A stretch of DNA of 32,124 nt. It comes from Lentisphaerae bacterium GWF2_45_14 (lineage in GTDB: Bacteria; Verrucomicrobiota; Lentisphaeria; Victivallales; GWF2-45-14). Positions 24,225 through 32,069 of this stretch are shown in pieces. The notes below the pieces were generated by a model that was not told where the DNA came from, searched no databases, and saw only the letters and a list, made by a program, of their open reading frames with translations. The stretch covers positions 1-32,124 of the forward strand of contig MHBG01000029.1 of the NCBI GenBank assembly GCA_001804785.1. The letters are read 5' to 3'. The position numbers and the translations under genes were made by a program. The number at the start of each line of letters is the position of its first letter. The stretch's first letter is position 1.

Positions 24225-25171
24225 TGGCGGCAGCAGTACCGGGAACTCTCAGATATATTTTAAAACGGATACTATGCGGAAAAATTTCCTGTGCAGCGTT
24301 TATCATCGTAGTCCTTTATCTGCTGCTTTCGTGCGGCATGGAAATCTACGCATACCACTGCGCGTATTCAGGAATAGATCCAATTTACGCAAAAGGAAAT
24401 ATGAGCATGAACTTCCTTCCTCCATCCGCCGAACACTGGTTCGGAACGGACTACCAAGGGCGGGACGTTTTCTGGCGTTCGCTTGCCGGAGCCGGAACTG
24501 CGGTTAAAATTGGAATGAGCGCATCGATTATCTCGGCGGTGATAGGGGTCATCCTGGGAATGCTGGCCGGTTATTTCGGGAAATGGGTGGATGACCTTGT
24601 CGTCTGGATATACAGCACATTCGCTTCGATGCCGACACTCCTTTTCATTCTCGCCTTCGCCCTGCTTGTCTCGAAGGGTTTCCTTTTCCCGCCGGCCGCC
24701 GAGCTTTTGAAAAAATTCGCGAACGTTTTTCATGCCGACATGGGTATGATAGCCGTCTATCTCGGAATCGGACTTACGGGCTGGGTAGGGCTTTGCCAAG
24801 TTGTAAGAGCCGAAACCATGAAGCTCAGGGAAACGGGTTATGTCCTCGCAGCCAAGTCAATGGGCTTCAATCCCTTTAAAATTATTTTCCGACATATCAT
24901 GCCAAACCTTTTTCATCTCGTAATAATATATTTCACCATGCGTTTCGCATACTCCGTAATGACGGAAGTAATTGTCAGCTACCTCGGATTAGGCGTGGAA
25001 TCCGCCCCGAGCTGGGGCGTAATGATATCCGACGGACAGGAAGGGCTGTGGCGTGGACTCTGGTGGGAAGTTACCGCCGCTACGGCACTTATGTTCTTCA
25101 TGGTGCTTCCGCTTCATCTGCTGGGAGACTACCTGAGAGACATTCTCGATCCCCGTCTCGGCGAAAACTAA
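24224..25171 (+). CDS. OppC/DppC-type ABC transporter permease
   Basis: Inner-membrane permease of the dipeptide/oligopeptide/nickel ABC family, 315 residues with about six hydrophobic segments. Typical features are HWFGTDYQGRDVFWRSLAGA (71-90), a variant of the OppC FGTD-GRD motif, and the cytoplasmic EAA-like loop LRETGYVLAAKSMGFNPFKIIFRHIMPN (201-228) that contacts the ATPase. No matching OppB permease, ATPase or binding protein is next to it here, so either the other subunits are elsewhere or this is a leftover of a larger operon. GGGAGG precedes the ATG, which overlaps the mnmG stop by one base. It ends four bases inside the convergent ldhA gene. The substrate is unknown. Confidence 0.92.
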   Translation: MAAAVPGTLRYILKRILCGKISCAAFIIVVLYLLLSCGMEIYAYHCAYSGIDPIYAKGNMSMNFLPPSAEHWFGTDYQGRDVFWRSLAGAGTAVKIGMSASIISAVIGVILGMLAGYFGKWVDDLVVWIYSTFASMPTLLFILAFALLVSKGFLFPPAAELLKKFANVFHADMGMIAVYLGIGLTGWVGLCQVVRAETMKLRETGYVLAAKSMGFNPFKIIFRHIMPNLFHLVIIYFTMRFAYSVMTEVIVSYLGLGVESAPSWGVMISDGQEGLWRGLWWEVTAATALMFFMVLPLHLLGDYLRDILDPRLGEN

Positions 25172-26223
25172 AAGCAGCTGGACTGCGTTTTATCTTTTCT
25201 CGGACACGGGGTTTTACCGCACCTGTAGCAGATCTCATTTGGAATTGAGCCGTCCTTGAAAAATCCGGCTATGTTCTTCATGGTTGTAGACGAAATATTG
25301 CCGAGGGCCTCCTTCGTGAAAAAAGCCTGATGCGAAGTGACGATCACGTTATTGAAGGTGTTGAGGCGCGCAAGGATGTCGTCAAGAATTATTTCATCGG
25401 ACTTGTCCTCGAAAAAGTATTCGCTTTCTTCCTCATAGACGTCAAGACCAGCGAAGCCTATTGTGCCGCTTTTAAGGCCTTCGACAAGGGCGGCAGTATC
25501 GATGAGCTGGCCCCTGCCCGTATTGATAAGCATGGCGCCTTTTTTCATCTTGTTTATAGCTTCGTTATTTATCAGGTGGTAGGTCTCCGTATTGAGCGGA
25601 CAGTGAAGCGATATAATATCCGATTCAGCATAGAGCTTATCCATGGTCGTATAAGAAAAACCCGCTTCGCCGGCAATATCTTCCCTGGGATGGAGATCAT
25701 ACGCAACAACGTTCATCCCAAAACCTTTGAGAATTTTTATAAGCACCTGCCCTATCTTGCCGGTGCCTATGATACCGGCTGTTTTGCCGTGCATATCGAA
25801 GCCGAGAAGTCCGTTTATGCTGAAATTATTGTCCCTGACCCTGTAGTATGCACGGTGAATTTTTCTATTAAGCGAGAGCATGAGGGCCACGGCGTGTTCA
25901 GCTACCGCATAAGGAGAATAATCCGGCACCCTCGCAACATGAATTTTCCCGAATGCAACTTTTAGATCGATGTTGTTATATCCGGCACAGCGGAGCGCGA
26001 CCAACTTTACGCCGGAAGCACACAATTTCTCCAGCGTCCCGGCTGATAGATCATCGTTCACAAAGGCACACACGGCGTCATATCCTGCGGCCAGCGGCGC
26101 GGTGTCAGGGTTGAGTTTTTCCGAAAAATATTTGATTGCATAACCATATGACTGGTTTTCACTGTCGAAAGACTTCATGTCATACGGCTTCGAGTCAAAG
26201 AACGCCACCCTTAGATCGCTCAT
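25168..26223 (-). CDS. ldhA: D-lactate dehydrogenase-type 2-hydroxyacid dehydrogenase
   Basis: NAD-dependent D-isomer-specific 2-hydroxyacid dehydrogenase, close to fermentative LdhA, which reduces pyruvate to D-lactate to recycle NADH. The 351 residues include the NAD motif GTGKIG (153-158), Arg237 in NTGRG, the glutamate cluster at 264-266 in GLDVYEEE, the FFEDKSDEII segment (270-279) and the catalytic His298 in SHQAFFT, matching the E. coli enzyme layout. An unusual feature is the tail (332-350), which carries four cysteines (332, 335, 340, 350) in a CxxC-x4-C arrangement. AAAGGAA precedes the ATG, six bases after the rhodanese gene, so the two are one operon. Confidence 0.92.
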   Translation of the reverse strand: MSDLRVAFFDSKPYDMKSFDSENQSYGYAIKYFSEKLNPDTAPLAAGYDAVCAFVNDDLSAGTLEKLCASGVKLVALRCAGYNNIDLKVAFGKIHVARVPDYSPYAVAEHAVALMLSLNRKIHRAYYRVRDNNFSINGLLGFDMHGKTAGIIGTGKIGQVLIKILKGFGMNVVAYDLHPREDIAGEAGFSYTTMDKLYAESDIISLHCPLNTETYHLINNEAINKMKKGAMLINTGRGQLIDTAALVEGLKSGTIGFAGLDVYEEESEYFFEDKSDEIILDDILARLNTFNNVIVTSHQAFFTKEALGNISSTTMKNIAGFFKDGSIPNEICYRCGKTPCPRKDKTQSSCF

Positions 26224-26229
26224 GCTTGA

Positions 26230-26664
26230 TTATTCCTTTTTTGAGCAGGATTTTTTTTCATCTTCCGAAGAAGACGAGTCTACAGGCATTCCCGCCTCTG
26301 TCCATTCCTTTATGCCGCCTTTGAAATCAAGTACATTACTGAACCCTGATTTCATCAGAAGCTCAGCCGCATTTACCGACGCATGACATCTTGAGTGCGC
26401 ACAGTATACGACTATCGTCTTGTACTTCTTGAGTGATTTCAAATTTGTTTCTTCTCCCAGCTCAGCCAGTGGGATATTGACGGCCCCTTTTACGTGCGCA
26501 TTTTTATATGATTCTCTTCCCAGGACATCAACGATTACAAGACCGTCATTAGCTTCTATAAGCTTCCTGAATTCGTCCAGTGAAATAAATTTAACCGATG
26601 CAGACTCAGCGAAAAGCGACATAGCTCCGCAAAACAACAGCGCAAGCATTAGTACCTTTTTCAT
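26230..26664 (-). CDS. Exported rhodanese-like protein
   Basis: Single-domain rhodanese of 144 residues with a signal peptide (hydrophobic core about 4-18, cleavage likely after SLFA, residue 19), so it acts in the periplasm. Rhodaneses move sulfane sulfur on an active-site cysteine. Here the active loop is CAHSRCHAS with Cys88 as the catalytic position and Arg92 following. The N-terminal half shows the usual IVDVLGRESYKNAHVKGAVNIPL pattern (44-66). The tail is Ser/Glu/Lys-rich with one cysteine. GGGAGG lies just before the ATG, behind a good promoter. Its partner and substrate are not evident. Confidence 0.88.
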   Translation of the reverse strand: MKKVLMLALLFCGAMSLFAESASVKFISLDEFRKLIEANDGLVIVDVLGRESYKNAHVKGAVNIPLAELGEETNLKSLKKYKTIVVYCAHSRCHASVNAAELLMKSGFSNVLDFKGGIKEWTEAGMPVDSSSSEDEKKSCSKKE

Positions 26665-26690
26665 ATCAAACCTCCCTTTTCCCCTATAAT

Positions 26691-26719
26691 AGTATAGCAG
26701 TTTTTCAATAAACTTTCAA
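26691..26719 (-). promoter_or_regulatory. Sigma-70 promoter of the rhodanese-ldhA operon
   Basis: On the minus strand TTGAAA (26719-26714), a 17-base spacer and TATACT (26696-26691), both close to consensus. It lies in the 61-base gap after tilS, with a predicted start near 26684 and a 20-base leader. Confidence 0.7.
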
Positions 26720-26725
26720 CAGTTT

Positions 26726-28072
26726 TTACTGAATCAATTTTATTTTGAGTACAGTTTTTGCTTCCTCGGAAAGCGGGGCGAAACTGGAGCGGCGGACTCC
26801 GGCAATCCAGATTATCTCACCGCAGGTAAGACAGATGACCGGATAACGCACCCTGGACTCTGAGGGAATCTTCCTGTCGGTAAAAATCTTTTTAAGCTTG
26901 ACGGCGCTTTTCGAACCGAAAGGAACCATTCTGTCGCCATCTGTCCACGCTCTTACAATAAGCGTATCAGGAATAAATGCGGCATCAAAAGAAGCTTCGT
27001 CGCGACTGAGCGAATCCACTGCGCCTTCGGAGACGGAAAGCGTAAGTTCCCCGAAATGCAGGAGAGGTTCATCATGCCACCGCCATTCGAGCATGGCTGG
27101 CTTTTCTCCCGCCTCTTTAATGAGGGAACACATTCCAGAATGAAGCTTTATAAAAAACTTTTCTTTGACGGGGATCAGTATCCTGCCGCTTGCCGGAAGC
27201 TTTTCCTTTTCGAGTTCGGCGGAAAATCTCAAAAAAAAGTTCCTGTCGGGGACGAAGTCTGCCCCGAGAAAGTCGGTCAGCCAGTACCTCAGCACCCTTA
27301 TTCCCAAGGCGGGATGGAGCATACGCCAAAAAACGGTATTTGTATCCCGGTGCCCCCGGATGTCCTGATATTTTTTAATCGCCTCGGACTCAATAAAATC
27401 GGCATCTAGTTCAAGCGCACTGATTGAGTGGGCGATTCCCTGTTCGGAATAATCCATTTCCCTGTAAATCAGAGGAAGTACCTGATTGCGAATGAGATTG
27501 CGCCTATAGGAGCTGTCGCTGTTTGTATAATCTTCGCGCCAGTCGTTTATATTTTCCGAAACAAGAAACTCTTTTATTTCATGTTTACTGAAGTCGATAA
27601 GGGGCCTTACAAATACGTTTTCCCCAATTTTCCGACACGTGCGCAAAGATACAAGCCCGCTCAGATTTGAGCCTCTGGCAAGGCGAAGAAGAAGATTTTC
27701 GGCCTTGTCACCTGCGTGATGCCCGAGGGCTATTACGGTATTTTTGTCAGCCGCTTCGGCCCAATGCGCCATTCTGAGTCGGCGGGCGGCGGCCTCAATA
27801 CTTTCAGATGGAAGCCGGGACTTTGGAACGTCAATACGGATAAGTTCGAACGGGATATTTCTTTTCTCGCAGAAAGTCCGACACCATTCGGCATCGGCGC
27901 TGCCTTCCGGAATCCTGATGCCGTGTTCAAAGTGTACGGCCGTAAGTTTTATTCGGGGGATACGGGAAAGCAGGACAAGCATCGCGGTACTGTCGGCCCC
28001 GCCGCTGAAGCCGGCGAGAACACTGAAGCCGTTAAAGGGCGTGAGTACCCTGTAGAATTTTTCTGTATCCAT
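26726..28072 (-). CDS. tilS: tRNA(Ile)-lysidine synthase
   Basis: Attaches lysine to C34 of the minor tRNA-Ile so that it reads AUA. The 448-residue product has the PP-loop ATPase motif SGGADS (23-28), the HFEHGIR segment (47-53), GHHAGDKAENLLLRLARGSNLSG (116-138) and TNSDSSYRRNLIRNQVLP (182-199), all TilS hallmarks. The central and C-terminal TilS domains follow (to 448, ending KTVLKIKLIQ). It starts two bases after the stop of the upstream unknown gene; only a weak ribosome site is present, so it probably depends on that gene's translation. Confidence 0.95.
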   Translation of the reverse strand: MDTEKFYRVLTPFNGFSVLAGFSGGADSTAMLVLLSRIPRIKLTAVHFEHGIRIPEGSADAEWCRTFCEKRNIPFELIRIDVPKSRLPSESIEAAARRLRMAHWAEAADKNTVIALGHHAGDKAENLLLRLARGSNLSGLVSLRTCRKIGENVFVRPLIDFSKHEIKEFLVSENINDWREDYTNSDSSYRRNLIRNQVLPLIYREMDYSEQGIAHSISALELDADFIESEAIKKYQDIRGHRDTNTVFWRMLHPALGIRVLRYWLTDFLGADFVPDRNFFLRFSAELEKEKLPASGRILIPVKEKFFIKLHSGMCSLIKEAGEKPAMLEWRWHDEPLLHFGELTLSVSEGAVDSLSRDEASFDAAFIPDTLIVRAWTDGDRMVPFGSKSAVKLKKIFTDRKIPSESRVRYPVICLTCGEIIWIAGVRRSSFAPLSEEAKTVLKIKLIQ

Positions 28073-28074
28073 TC

Positions 28075-28587
28075 CTATTTATAACCCAGATATTCCAACC
28101 CCATGCCAAGTGATATTCGATAAGTCCATTTGAGTGCGTCGAGCAGCGGAATCAGCGGATGGACGGCGTTCTCAATACAGAAAGAAGGTTCATTGATAAC
28201 CCAGTGGTGAAAAGCCTCGAACATCTCCTCAGGGAGCTTCTTGGCATTGTAATATTCTATCATGTCAGGACTCGCGCTGAAGGGCACAGCCTGGTCGAAT
28301 ATTCCCCTGGGGCTAATAGTAAAGTCGTTGCCGCTGTGCCAGTTGAAAGCTGCCTCTCCGCCCTTGGCATATATAAAAGTAAAAAGGTTACAGATTTCCT
28401 GCATATCGAGTTCTTCATGATCCTTGGAATCGACCCGCTCCCTGATTGCCTTTGCGACGAATGTAAAGAGAAGCGTCTCACCTTCAAGGAGTTCAGGCAC
28501 AACCGTAAGCTTGCCCTTTACAAAGCCTTTTTTACGTGCCTTTCCGACAATGGCCTTTGACGGGCCGCATAGTTCATTTTCACTCAT
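28075..28587 (-). CDS. Conserved-looking protein of unknown function
   Basis: I do not recognise this 170-residue protein. It has no signal peptide or membrane helix. Features are a basic N-terminus (KARKKGFVKGK, 16-26), a mixed middle, an aromatic and His-containing stretch FEAFHHWV (about 124-131) and a C-terminal region with hydrophobic periodicity. Two base pairs separate it from tilS, so translation is probably coupled. AAAGGA lies before the ATG. The gene could encode a small enzyme or regulator, but no motif allows a name. Confidence 0.75.
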   Translation of the reverse strand: MSENELCGPSKAIVGKARKKGFVKGKLTVVPELLEGETLLFTFVAKAIRERVDSKDHEELDMQEICNLFTFIYAKGGEAAFNWHSGNDFTISPRGIFDQAVPFSASPDMIEYYNAKKLPEEMFEAFHHWVINEPSFCIENAVHPLIPLLDALKWTYRISLGMGLEYLGYK

Positions 28588-28622
28588 TTTTCGAGCTGTC
28601 CTTTTATGTTACAAAGCTTGCG

Positions 28623-29024
28623 TCAGTAAACATCGGCTATCGTTGTCTTTTCCATTTTTTCAGCGATAACATCACGCATTTCCCTGAATACGGAAATAAG
28701 TTTCGCCTCTTTCTCGACCGGAGTCGAACCGTAAAAAAACTTACTTGACGATTCCGTAGGAGCGAGCGCCCCGTCAAAAAGCCTTATAACCTCGGCAAGC
28801 GTTATCTCGTTCGCTTTTTTTGAGAGCTTATAACCGCCGCCCTGCCCTTTCGCACTCCGGACAAAGACTGCCCGCTTGAGTGAGAACATTATCTGTTCCA
28901 GGAATTTAACAGGAATTTTCTGGGCCTCGGCTATCTCCTTGACCGATACATAGGCTTCCGAATTACGCCTGGCAAGATAAATAAGAGCCAAGAGCGCATA
29001 TTCGCTTTTTACAGTGAGTTTCAT
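28623..29024 (-). CDS. Rrf2-family transcriptional regulator without the cysteine triad
   Basis: DNA-binding protein of 133 residues. The winged helix-turn-helix is clear: VSVKEIAEAQKIPVKFLEQIMFSLKRA (26-52), then the wing RSAKGQGGGYKLSK (56-69). IscR and NsrR carry three cysteines after the wing to bind an iron-sulfur cluster; this protein has no cysteine at all, so it cannot sense by such a cluster and resembles CymR-type members. The ribosome site is weak. An inverted repeat TTCAA-TAAT-TTGAA sits 20 bases upstream of the ATG and may be its own operator. Its targets are unknown; the next gene downstream is the unknown 170-residue gene and tilS. Confidence 0.9.
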   Translation of the reverse strand: MKLTVKSEYALLALIYLARRNSEAYVSVKEIAEAQKIPVKFLEQIMFSLKRAVFVRSAKGQGGGYKLSKKANEITLAEVIRLFDGALAPTESSSKFFYGSTPVEKEAKLISVFREMRDVIAEKMEKTTIADVY

Positions 29025-29043
29025 AAATCATTCCAATTACATT

Positions 29044-29057
29044 TTCAATAATTTGAA
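29044..29057. promoter_or_regulatory. Candidate Rrf2 operator
   Basis: TTCAA-TAAT-TTGAA, a 5-bp-arm inverted repeat 20 bases before the Rrf2 start. Rrf2 proteins often repress their own genes through such palindromes. The sequence is AT-rich, so chance is possible. Confidence 0.3.
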
Positions 29058-29115
29058 CCTGAATAGCGATTACGCAAGCGGAATTAGAGGAATTTCCAGG
29101 GAAACCGAAGCAGTG

Positions 29116-29706
29116 TCACGCTCTGTAGAGTTCCATAAACTTCAGAATGCCCTTCATTGTCATCTCTATCGAAACCGCAGTAAGAACGAGGCCCATAAGA
29201 CGTTCCGCAGCCTTGATTACCTTCTCACCCGCAAGCGCTACGATGCTGGATGAAAACGCGAGAATCGTCACTGAAAGCGTCCATGCGATGACCACAGCGA
29301 AAAGCCATTCGCGCCAGCGGCCAGGATCTTTACTCATTATGAGCATTTCCGTAGCCATAAGCGAAGGACCGGCGATATAGGGGATCGCAAGCGGAAAAAT
29401 AAGGGGCTCTGAATCAACCGACTCTTCGACATACGCCTGCGGAAAAATCATTTTCAGCGCGATAAGGAAAAGCACGATGCCGCCAGCCATCGTCAGGGCC
29501 GGTTCCGAAATCTGGAGAAAATTGAGGATGTATGGCCCGGCAAAAAGGAAAACAACGATAGCGGCAAGTGCGATAAGGTTTTCCCTTATAATAATCTTCC
29601 GGCGGTCTCTCGGCGCCACATTCTTGAGGACGCTCATGAAACACGGGATATTCCCAATCGGGTCCATAACCATAAAAAAAATGAAAATTGCTGAAAAAAG
29701 AGTCAT
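29116..29706 (-). CDS. MarC-family integral membrane protein
   Basis: UPF0056/MarC family membrane protein of 196 residues with six hydrophobic segments. Typical are the N-terminal FFMVMDPIGNIPCF (10-23), GGIVLFLIALKMIF (about 75-88), and FPLAIPYIAGPSLMATEML (about 103-121), where the PxxxGP region is the family signature. Despite the name, members are not part of antibiotic resistance, and the transported molecule is unknown. There is no ribosome site; it starts ten bases after the Zn-ribbon gene and is probably translated from the same message. Confidence 0.92.
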   Translation of the reverse strand: MTLFSAIFIFFMVMDPIGNIPCFMSVLKNVAPRDRRKIIIRENLIALAAIVVFLFAGPYILNFLQISEPALTMAGGIVLFLIALKMIFPQAYVEESVDSEPLIFPLAIPYIAGPSLMATEMLIMSKDPGRWREWLFAVVIAWTLSVTILAFSSSIVALAGEKVIKAAERLMGLVLTAVSIEMTMKGILKFMELYRA

Positions 29707-29716
29707 TTACAACACA

Positions 29717-30181
29717 CTAATCTGGGTTCTGGAGGGTGACAAGCCGTCCGCCATGGATAATGTGAGCATTGACGCAGTCAATCTTATCACAAACCGCCAC
29801 ACACTCAGAATAGTCTGTGGCTTTTGAGCGAAAAAGCGCTATCATCTCACCGCCGCAATGACATTCCGAATATACCGGAAGTGCCTCACCGCAAACAGGA
29901 CACATAATCTTAATCCTTTCGCCGGAGACAAGATCGATATCCACTGACATTCTTGATTTATCGCCGTATATAGGACTAAGCGCGATGGTGCCTTCTTTGC
30001 CGTTCTGGGATACCTTGAGCAACACGCCGTCATATCCGTTGAATTTAACACGAGTGGAAACCAGCTGGTGGCCTTTGGCGCAATAAAGCTCAGTAAACGC
30101 CAGAACCTTCTTAACGTTTGACCTATTGAAGATAAAGGGATTAGGAATTATTATGGCTCCCCTGCTGTCAAATCTGTCCAT
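29717..30181 (-). CDS. Cysteine-rich zinc-ribbon protein of unknown function
   Basis: A 154-residue cytoplasmic protein with eight cysteines: Cys34 (in YCAKGH), a CPVC at 94-97 and CHC at 107-109, and Cys127, 131 and 136. The CxxC-x9-CxC block looks like a zinc ribbon; the rest may form a second metal site. I do not recognise the family. ATG 30181 is chosen because GGGGGGTG lies seven bases upstream; an in-frame GTG three codons earlier would overlap that site. It is the first gene of a pair with marC, and has its own candidate promoter. Confidence 0.8.
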   Translation of the reverse strand: MDRFDSRGAIIIPNPFIFNRSNVKKVLAFTELYCAKGHQLVSTRVKFNGYDGVLLKVSQNGKEGTIALSPIYGDKSRMSVDIDLVSGERIKIMCPVCGEALPVYSECHCGGEMIALFRSKATDYSECVAVCDKIDCVNAHIIHGGRLVTLQNPD

Positions 30182-30217
30182 TCTCAACACCCCCCTTTTC
30201 GAATTCTAACTAAGTCC

Positions 30218-30246
30218 TAAAATACATTCATAGCAAAGCTTTTCCA
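30218..30246 (-). promoter_or_regulatory. Possible promoter of the Zn-ribbon-marC pair
   Basis: Minus strand TTGGAA (30246-30241), 17-base spacer, TATTTT (30223-30218), each 4/6 to consensus, about 30 bases before the ATG. The spacing is right but the boxes are weak. Confidence 0.35.
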
Positions 30247-30264
30247 ATTCATATCCTCAAAAAA

Positions 30265-31542
30265 TCAAAGCCACGCAAAATTCCGTGAATAATGTTGTGT
30301 CCCGAAATTCTCAAGATCGTCGAGAAGCATGAACATCCCTCCGCTCCTGAGCTTACCGCCCTTTTCAAGATGCTCAACCGCCGCCCTCTGGAGACTACTT
30401 TTCCTCGGTGCGGTTTTTGAGTCAAATTTGTCCTGATACAGAAAAAACCATATTCCTGCATGTGCCGAAGATTCAACAGGATATAAATAAGTCTCCTTCA
30501 TAAACTTAACGAGGTTGGAATCTCCCTGCATGAACTCCGGCAGGTCGGGACTGAATATCCACGAATGACAAACGATAGCGACAGGGTTGAGCTGCGGGAA
30601 ATATTTGCGATAGAAATCGCGAGCCCGCGTTACCGACTCAGCACAGGCATCAGGCGTCATGCTGCCGCCTGCGGGTATGTGCATATCAAGCGTTATAGCA
30701 TCCTTATCCATAACGCATTCCCATTCGCTGAGCGGGAGTTCAACGGCTTTGCGCAGAGCCCGTCCGTCGGGGCTTGCGGGAGTGCCATAGACACGGTCAT
30801 TCTCTATTCTGAATTCCGACTGCCAGTAGTTTTTCGCAAGCTCACGTTCGGCCGCCGGACAGCGAAGCCCGTCTTCATCATAAAAAGCCGGAGAGTTCAG
30901 CAGGGCGATAGTCTGTCTTGTCTTCCTGTTTCGGTAAACATTAACAGTATTTTTTAAGGAATAGGGCTTCACCCAGTATTCGAAGCGGCCAATCCTGAAA
31001 AAAAGATTGCCGTTCAGATAATATTGCGGCCAGAAAAGCTGATTGCGGCATATCCCTACGCCATTCGCTGAGTTTTTATAATTGCCCATCAGGCTCTTTA
31101 CTTCGAGCATTGTCTCGCGCGTCGCGTCGTCTGGAACACCCAGCGACTTGTGATATATCTTGATAAACGGCACTATTCCCAGAAGAACAAGCAGGTAAAA
31201 TGCCCCCGTCATTTCCCCCATGGAAGCACTTAGCGCAGGAAGCTTTCTACTGTGCTCCGAAGTAAGTCTAGCCGTTCCTATATACATTTTCCAGTACAGA
31301 TACCAAGCCAGACGGCAAAGGCCGGGGTCTAAACTTATTCTCTCCGCCGTCCCAATCAGAAAAGATATTTCATCGCCGCTTAACCCGCAGTACTCGGCAG
31401 AATCAATTATTTCCTTTTCCCGCAGAAAGACGGGACTTGAACAGGGAAAGAAACTCATGGCCTCTTCCCAGTTATCCTGAACCGACGGAAGAGCTTCTAT
31501 TTCCTTCAGATTTTCCAGAATTTCCTGCAGTGTTATATTCAT
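30265..31542 (-). CDS. GNAT-type acyltransferase domain protein (NAT_N/GNAT_C)
   Basis: A 425-residue cytoplasmic protein that matches the two-domain acyltransferase type seen in Lentisphaerota and anaerobic Firmicutes: a helical N-terminal part (about 1-155) and a GNAT-like C-terminal part (about 170-370) with ITLDMHIPAGGSMTPDACAESV (about 289-310), VAIVCHSWIFSPDLPEF (about 328-344) and a following QGDSNLVKFM. Such proteins are predicted to use acyl-CoA, but the acceptor is unknown. The ATG overlaps the stop of the lipoprotein gene in an ATGA junction, so the two are co-translated. Confidence 0.8.
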   Translation of the reverse strand: MNITLQEILENLKEIEALPSVQDNWEEAMSFFPCSSPVFLREKEIIDSAEYCGLSGDEISFLIGTAERISLDPGLCRLAWYLYWKMYIGTARLTSEHSRKLPALSASMGEMTGAFYLLVLLGIVPFIKIYHKSLGVPDDATRETMLEVKSLMGNYKNSANGVGICRNQLFWPQYYLNGNLFFRIGRFEYWVKPYSLKNTVNVYRNRKTRQTIALLNSPAFYDEDGLRCPAAERELAKNYWQSEFRIENDRVYGTPASPDGRALRKAVELPLSEWECVMDKDAITLDMHIPAGGSMTPDACAESVTRARDFYRKYFPQLNPVAIVCHSWIFSPDLPEFMQGDSNLVKFMKETYLYPVESSAHAGIWFFLYQDKFDSKTAPRKSSLQRAAVEHLEKGGKLRSGGMFMLLDDLENFGTQHYSRNFAWL

Positions 31543-31943
31543 CGGATATGAGTCCCTTCGGACTCTATTTTTATAAGGCCGTCGTTGAGATTAAAACTGA
31601 GCTTATAGAGCTTTTCCTGCCTCTCTATAATACTTCCCAGCTCTTTCTTCCTCTGAATCAAATAAATATATGAATATCCCGAAGACTGCCCTTTCTGAAT
31701 AGCGTCAAGGGTCTGATACAATTGGGTGACCTCGTCTGGTTCGCCCATTATCTTTACGACCTCGTTCCGAGGCATGCCTATAACCAGCCTTCCGACGCCG
31801 TTAGAAATCTGTGCGGTCCTTTCCGCGTTCGCGTAATACGGGTAGCTGATTCCGGAGCCGGAACCCCCTTCCCATGCGGAACCACAGCCATAAAAACACA
31901 ATGACAAAGAAAACCCGAACGCCATAAACAATATTTTCAACAT
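31539..31943 (-). CDS. Small lipoprotein with a BamE/SmpA-like region
   Basis: A 134-residue predicted lipoprotein. The signal sequence runs to FYG-Cys20; Tyr and Phe at -2 and -3 make it a loose lipobox, but the following Gly-Ser-rich stretch is typical of mature lipoproteins. The middle reads GRLVIGMPRNEVVKIMGEPDEV (51-72), the motif of the SmpA/BamE/OmlA fold, which in other bacteria helps the outer-membrane protein assembly machine. The second half is more basic and unassigned. AAAGGG precedes ATG 31943. The acyltransferase gene follows in an ATGA overlap. It should be read as a BamE-like protein of unknown partner rather than BamE itself. Confidence 0.75.
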   Translation of the reverse strand: MLKILFMAFGFSLSLCFYGCGSAWEGGSGSGISYPYYANAERTAQISNGVGRLVIGMPRNEVVKIMGEPDEVTQLYQTLDAIQKGQSSGYSYIYLIQRKKELGSIIERQEKLYKLSFNLNDGLIKIESEGTHIR

Positions 31944-31997
31944 AGAATGCCCTTTCTACATGTATAACTGAAGATTAAATATAAAGGTTTAATGTTT

Positions 31998-32069
31998 TTA
32001 AGTTCTCCAGACGAAAAATCTTTCGGCTTTTTTTTCGGCCATTCCATTTTTTGTCTCGACACTTGTCAT
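31998..32069 (-). CDS. Possible 23-residue small protein, overlapping an upstream gene
   Basis: An unannotated 23-codon ORF from ATG 32069 to TAA 31998-32000. Its ATG overlaps the TGA of the gene entering from the right in a four-base ATGA junction, the same coupling used by other operon pairs here, and AAGGAG (32084-32079) lies nine bases upstream. The peptide is charged, starts MTSVETKNGM and ends in an aromatic-basic stretch FFVWRT, with no membrane segment. No family is recognised. The lipoprotein gene starts 54 bases downstream in the same direction. Confidence 0.5.
   Translation of the reverse strand: MTSVETKNGMAEKKAERFFVWRT

Noticed and set aside
32014..32035. Hairpin plus T-run on the plus strand resembling a terminator
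   Set aside because: The stem is only five mostly A-T pairs, there is no plus-strand gene upstream, and the stretch lies within the 23-codon minus-strand ORF.
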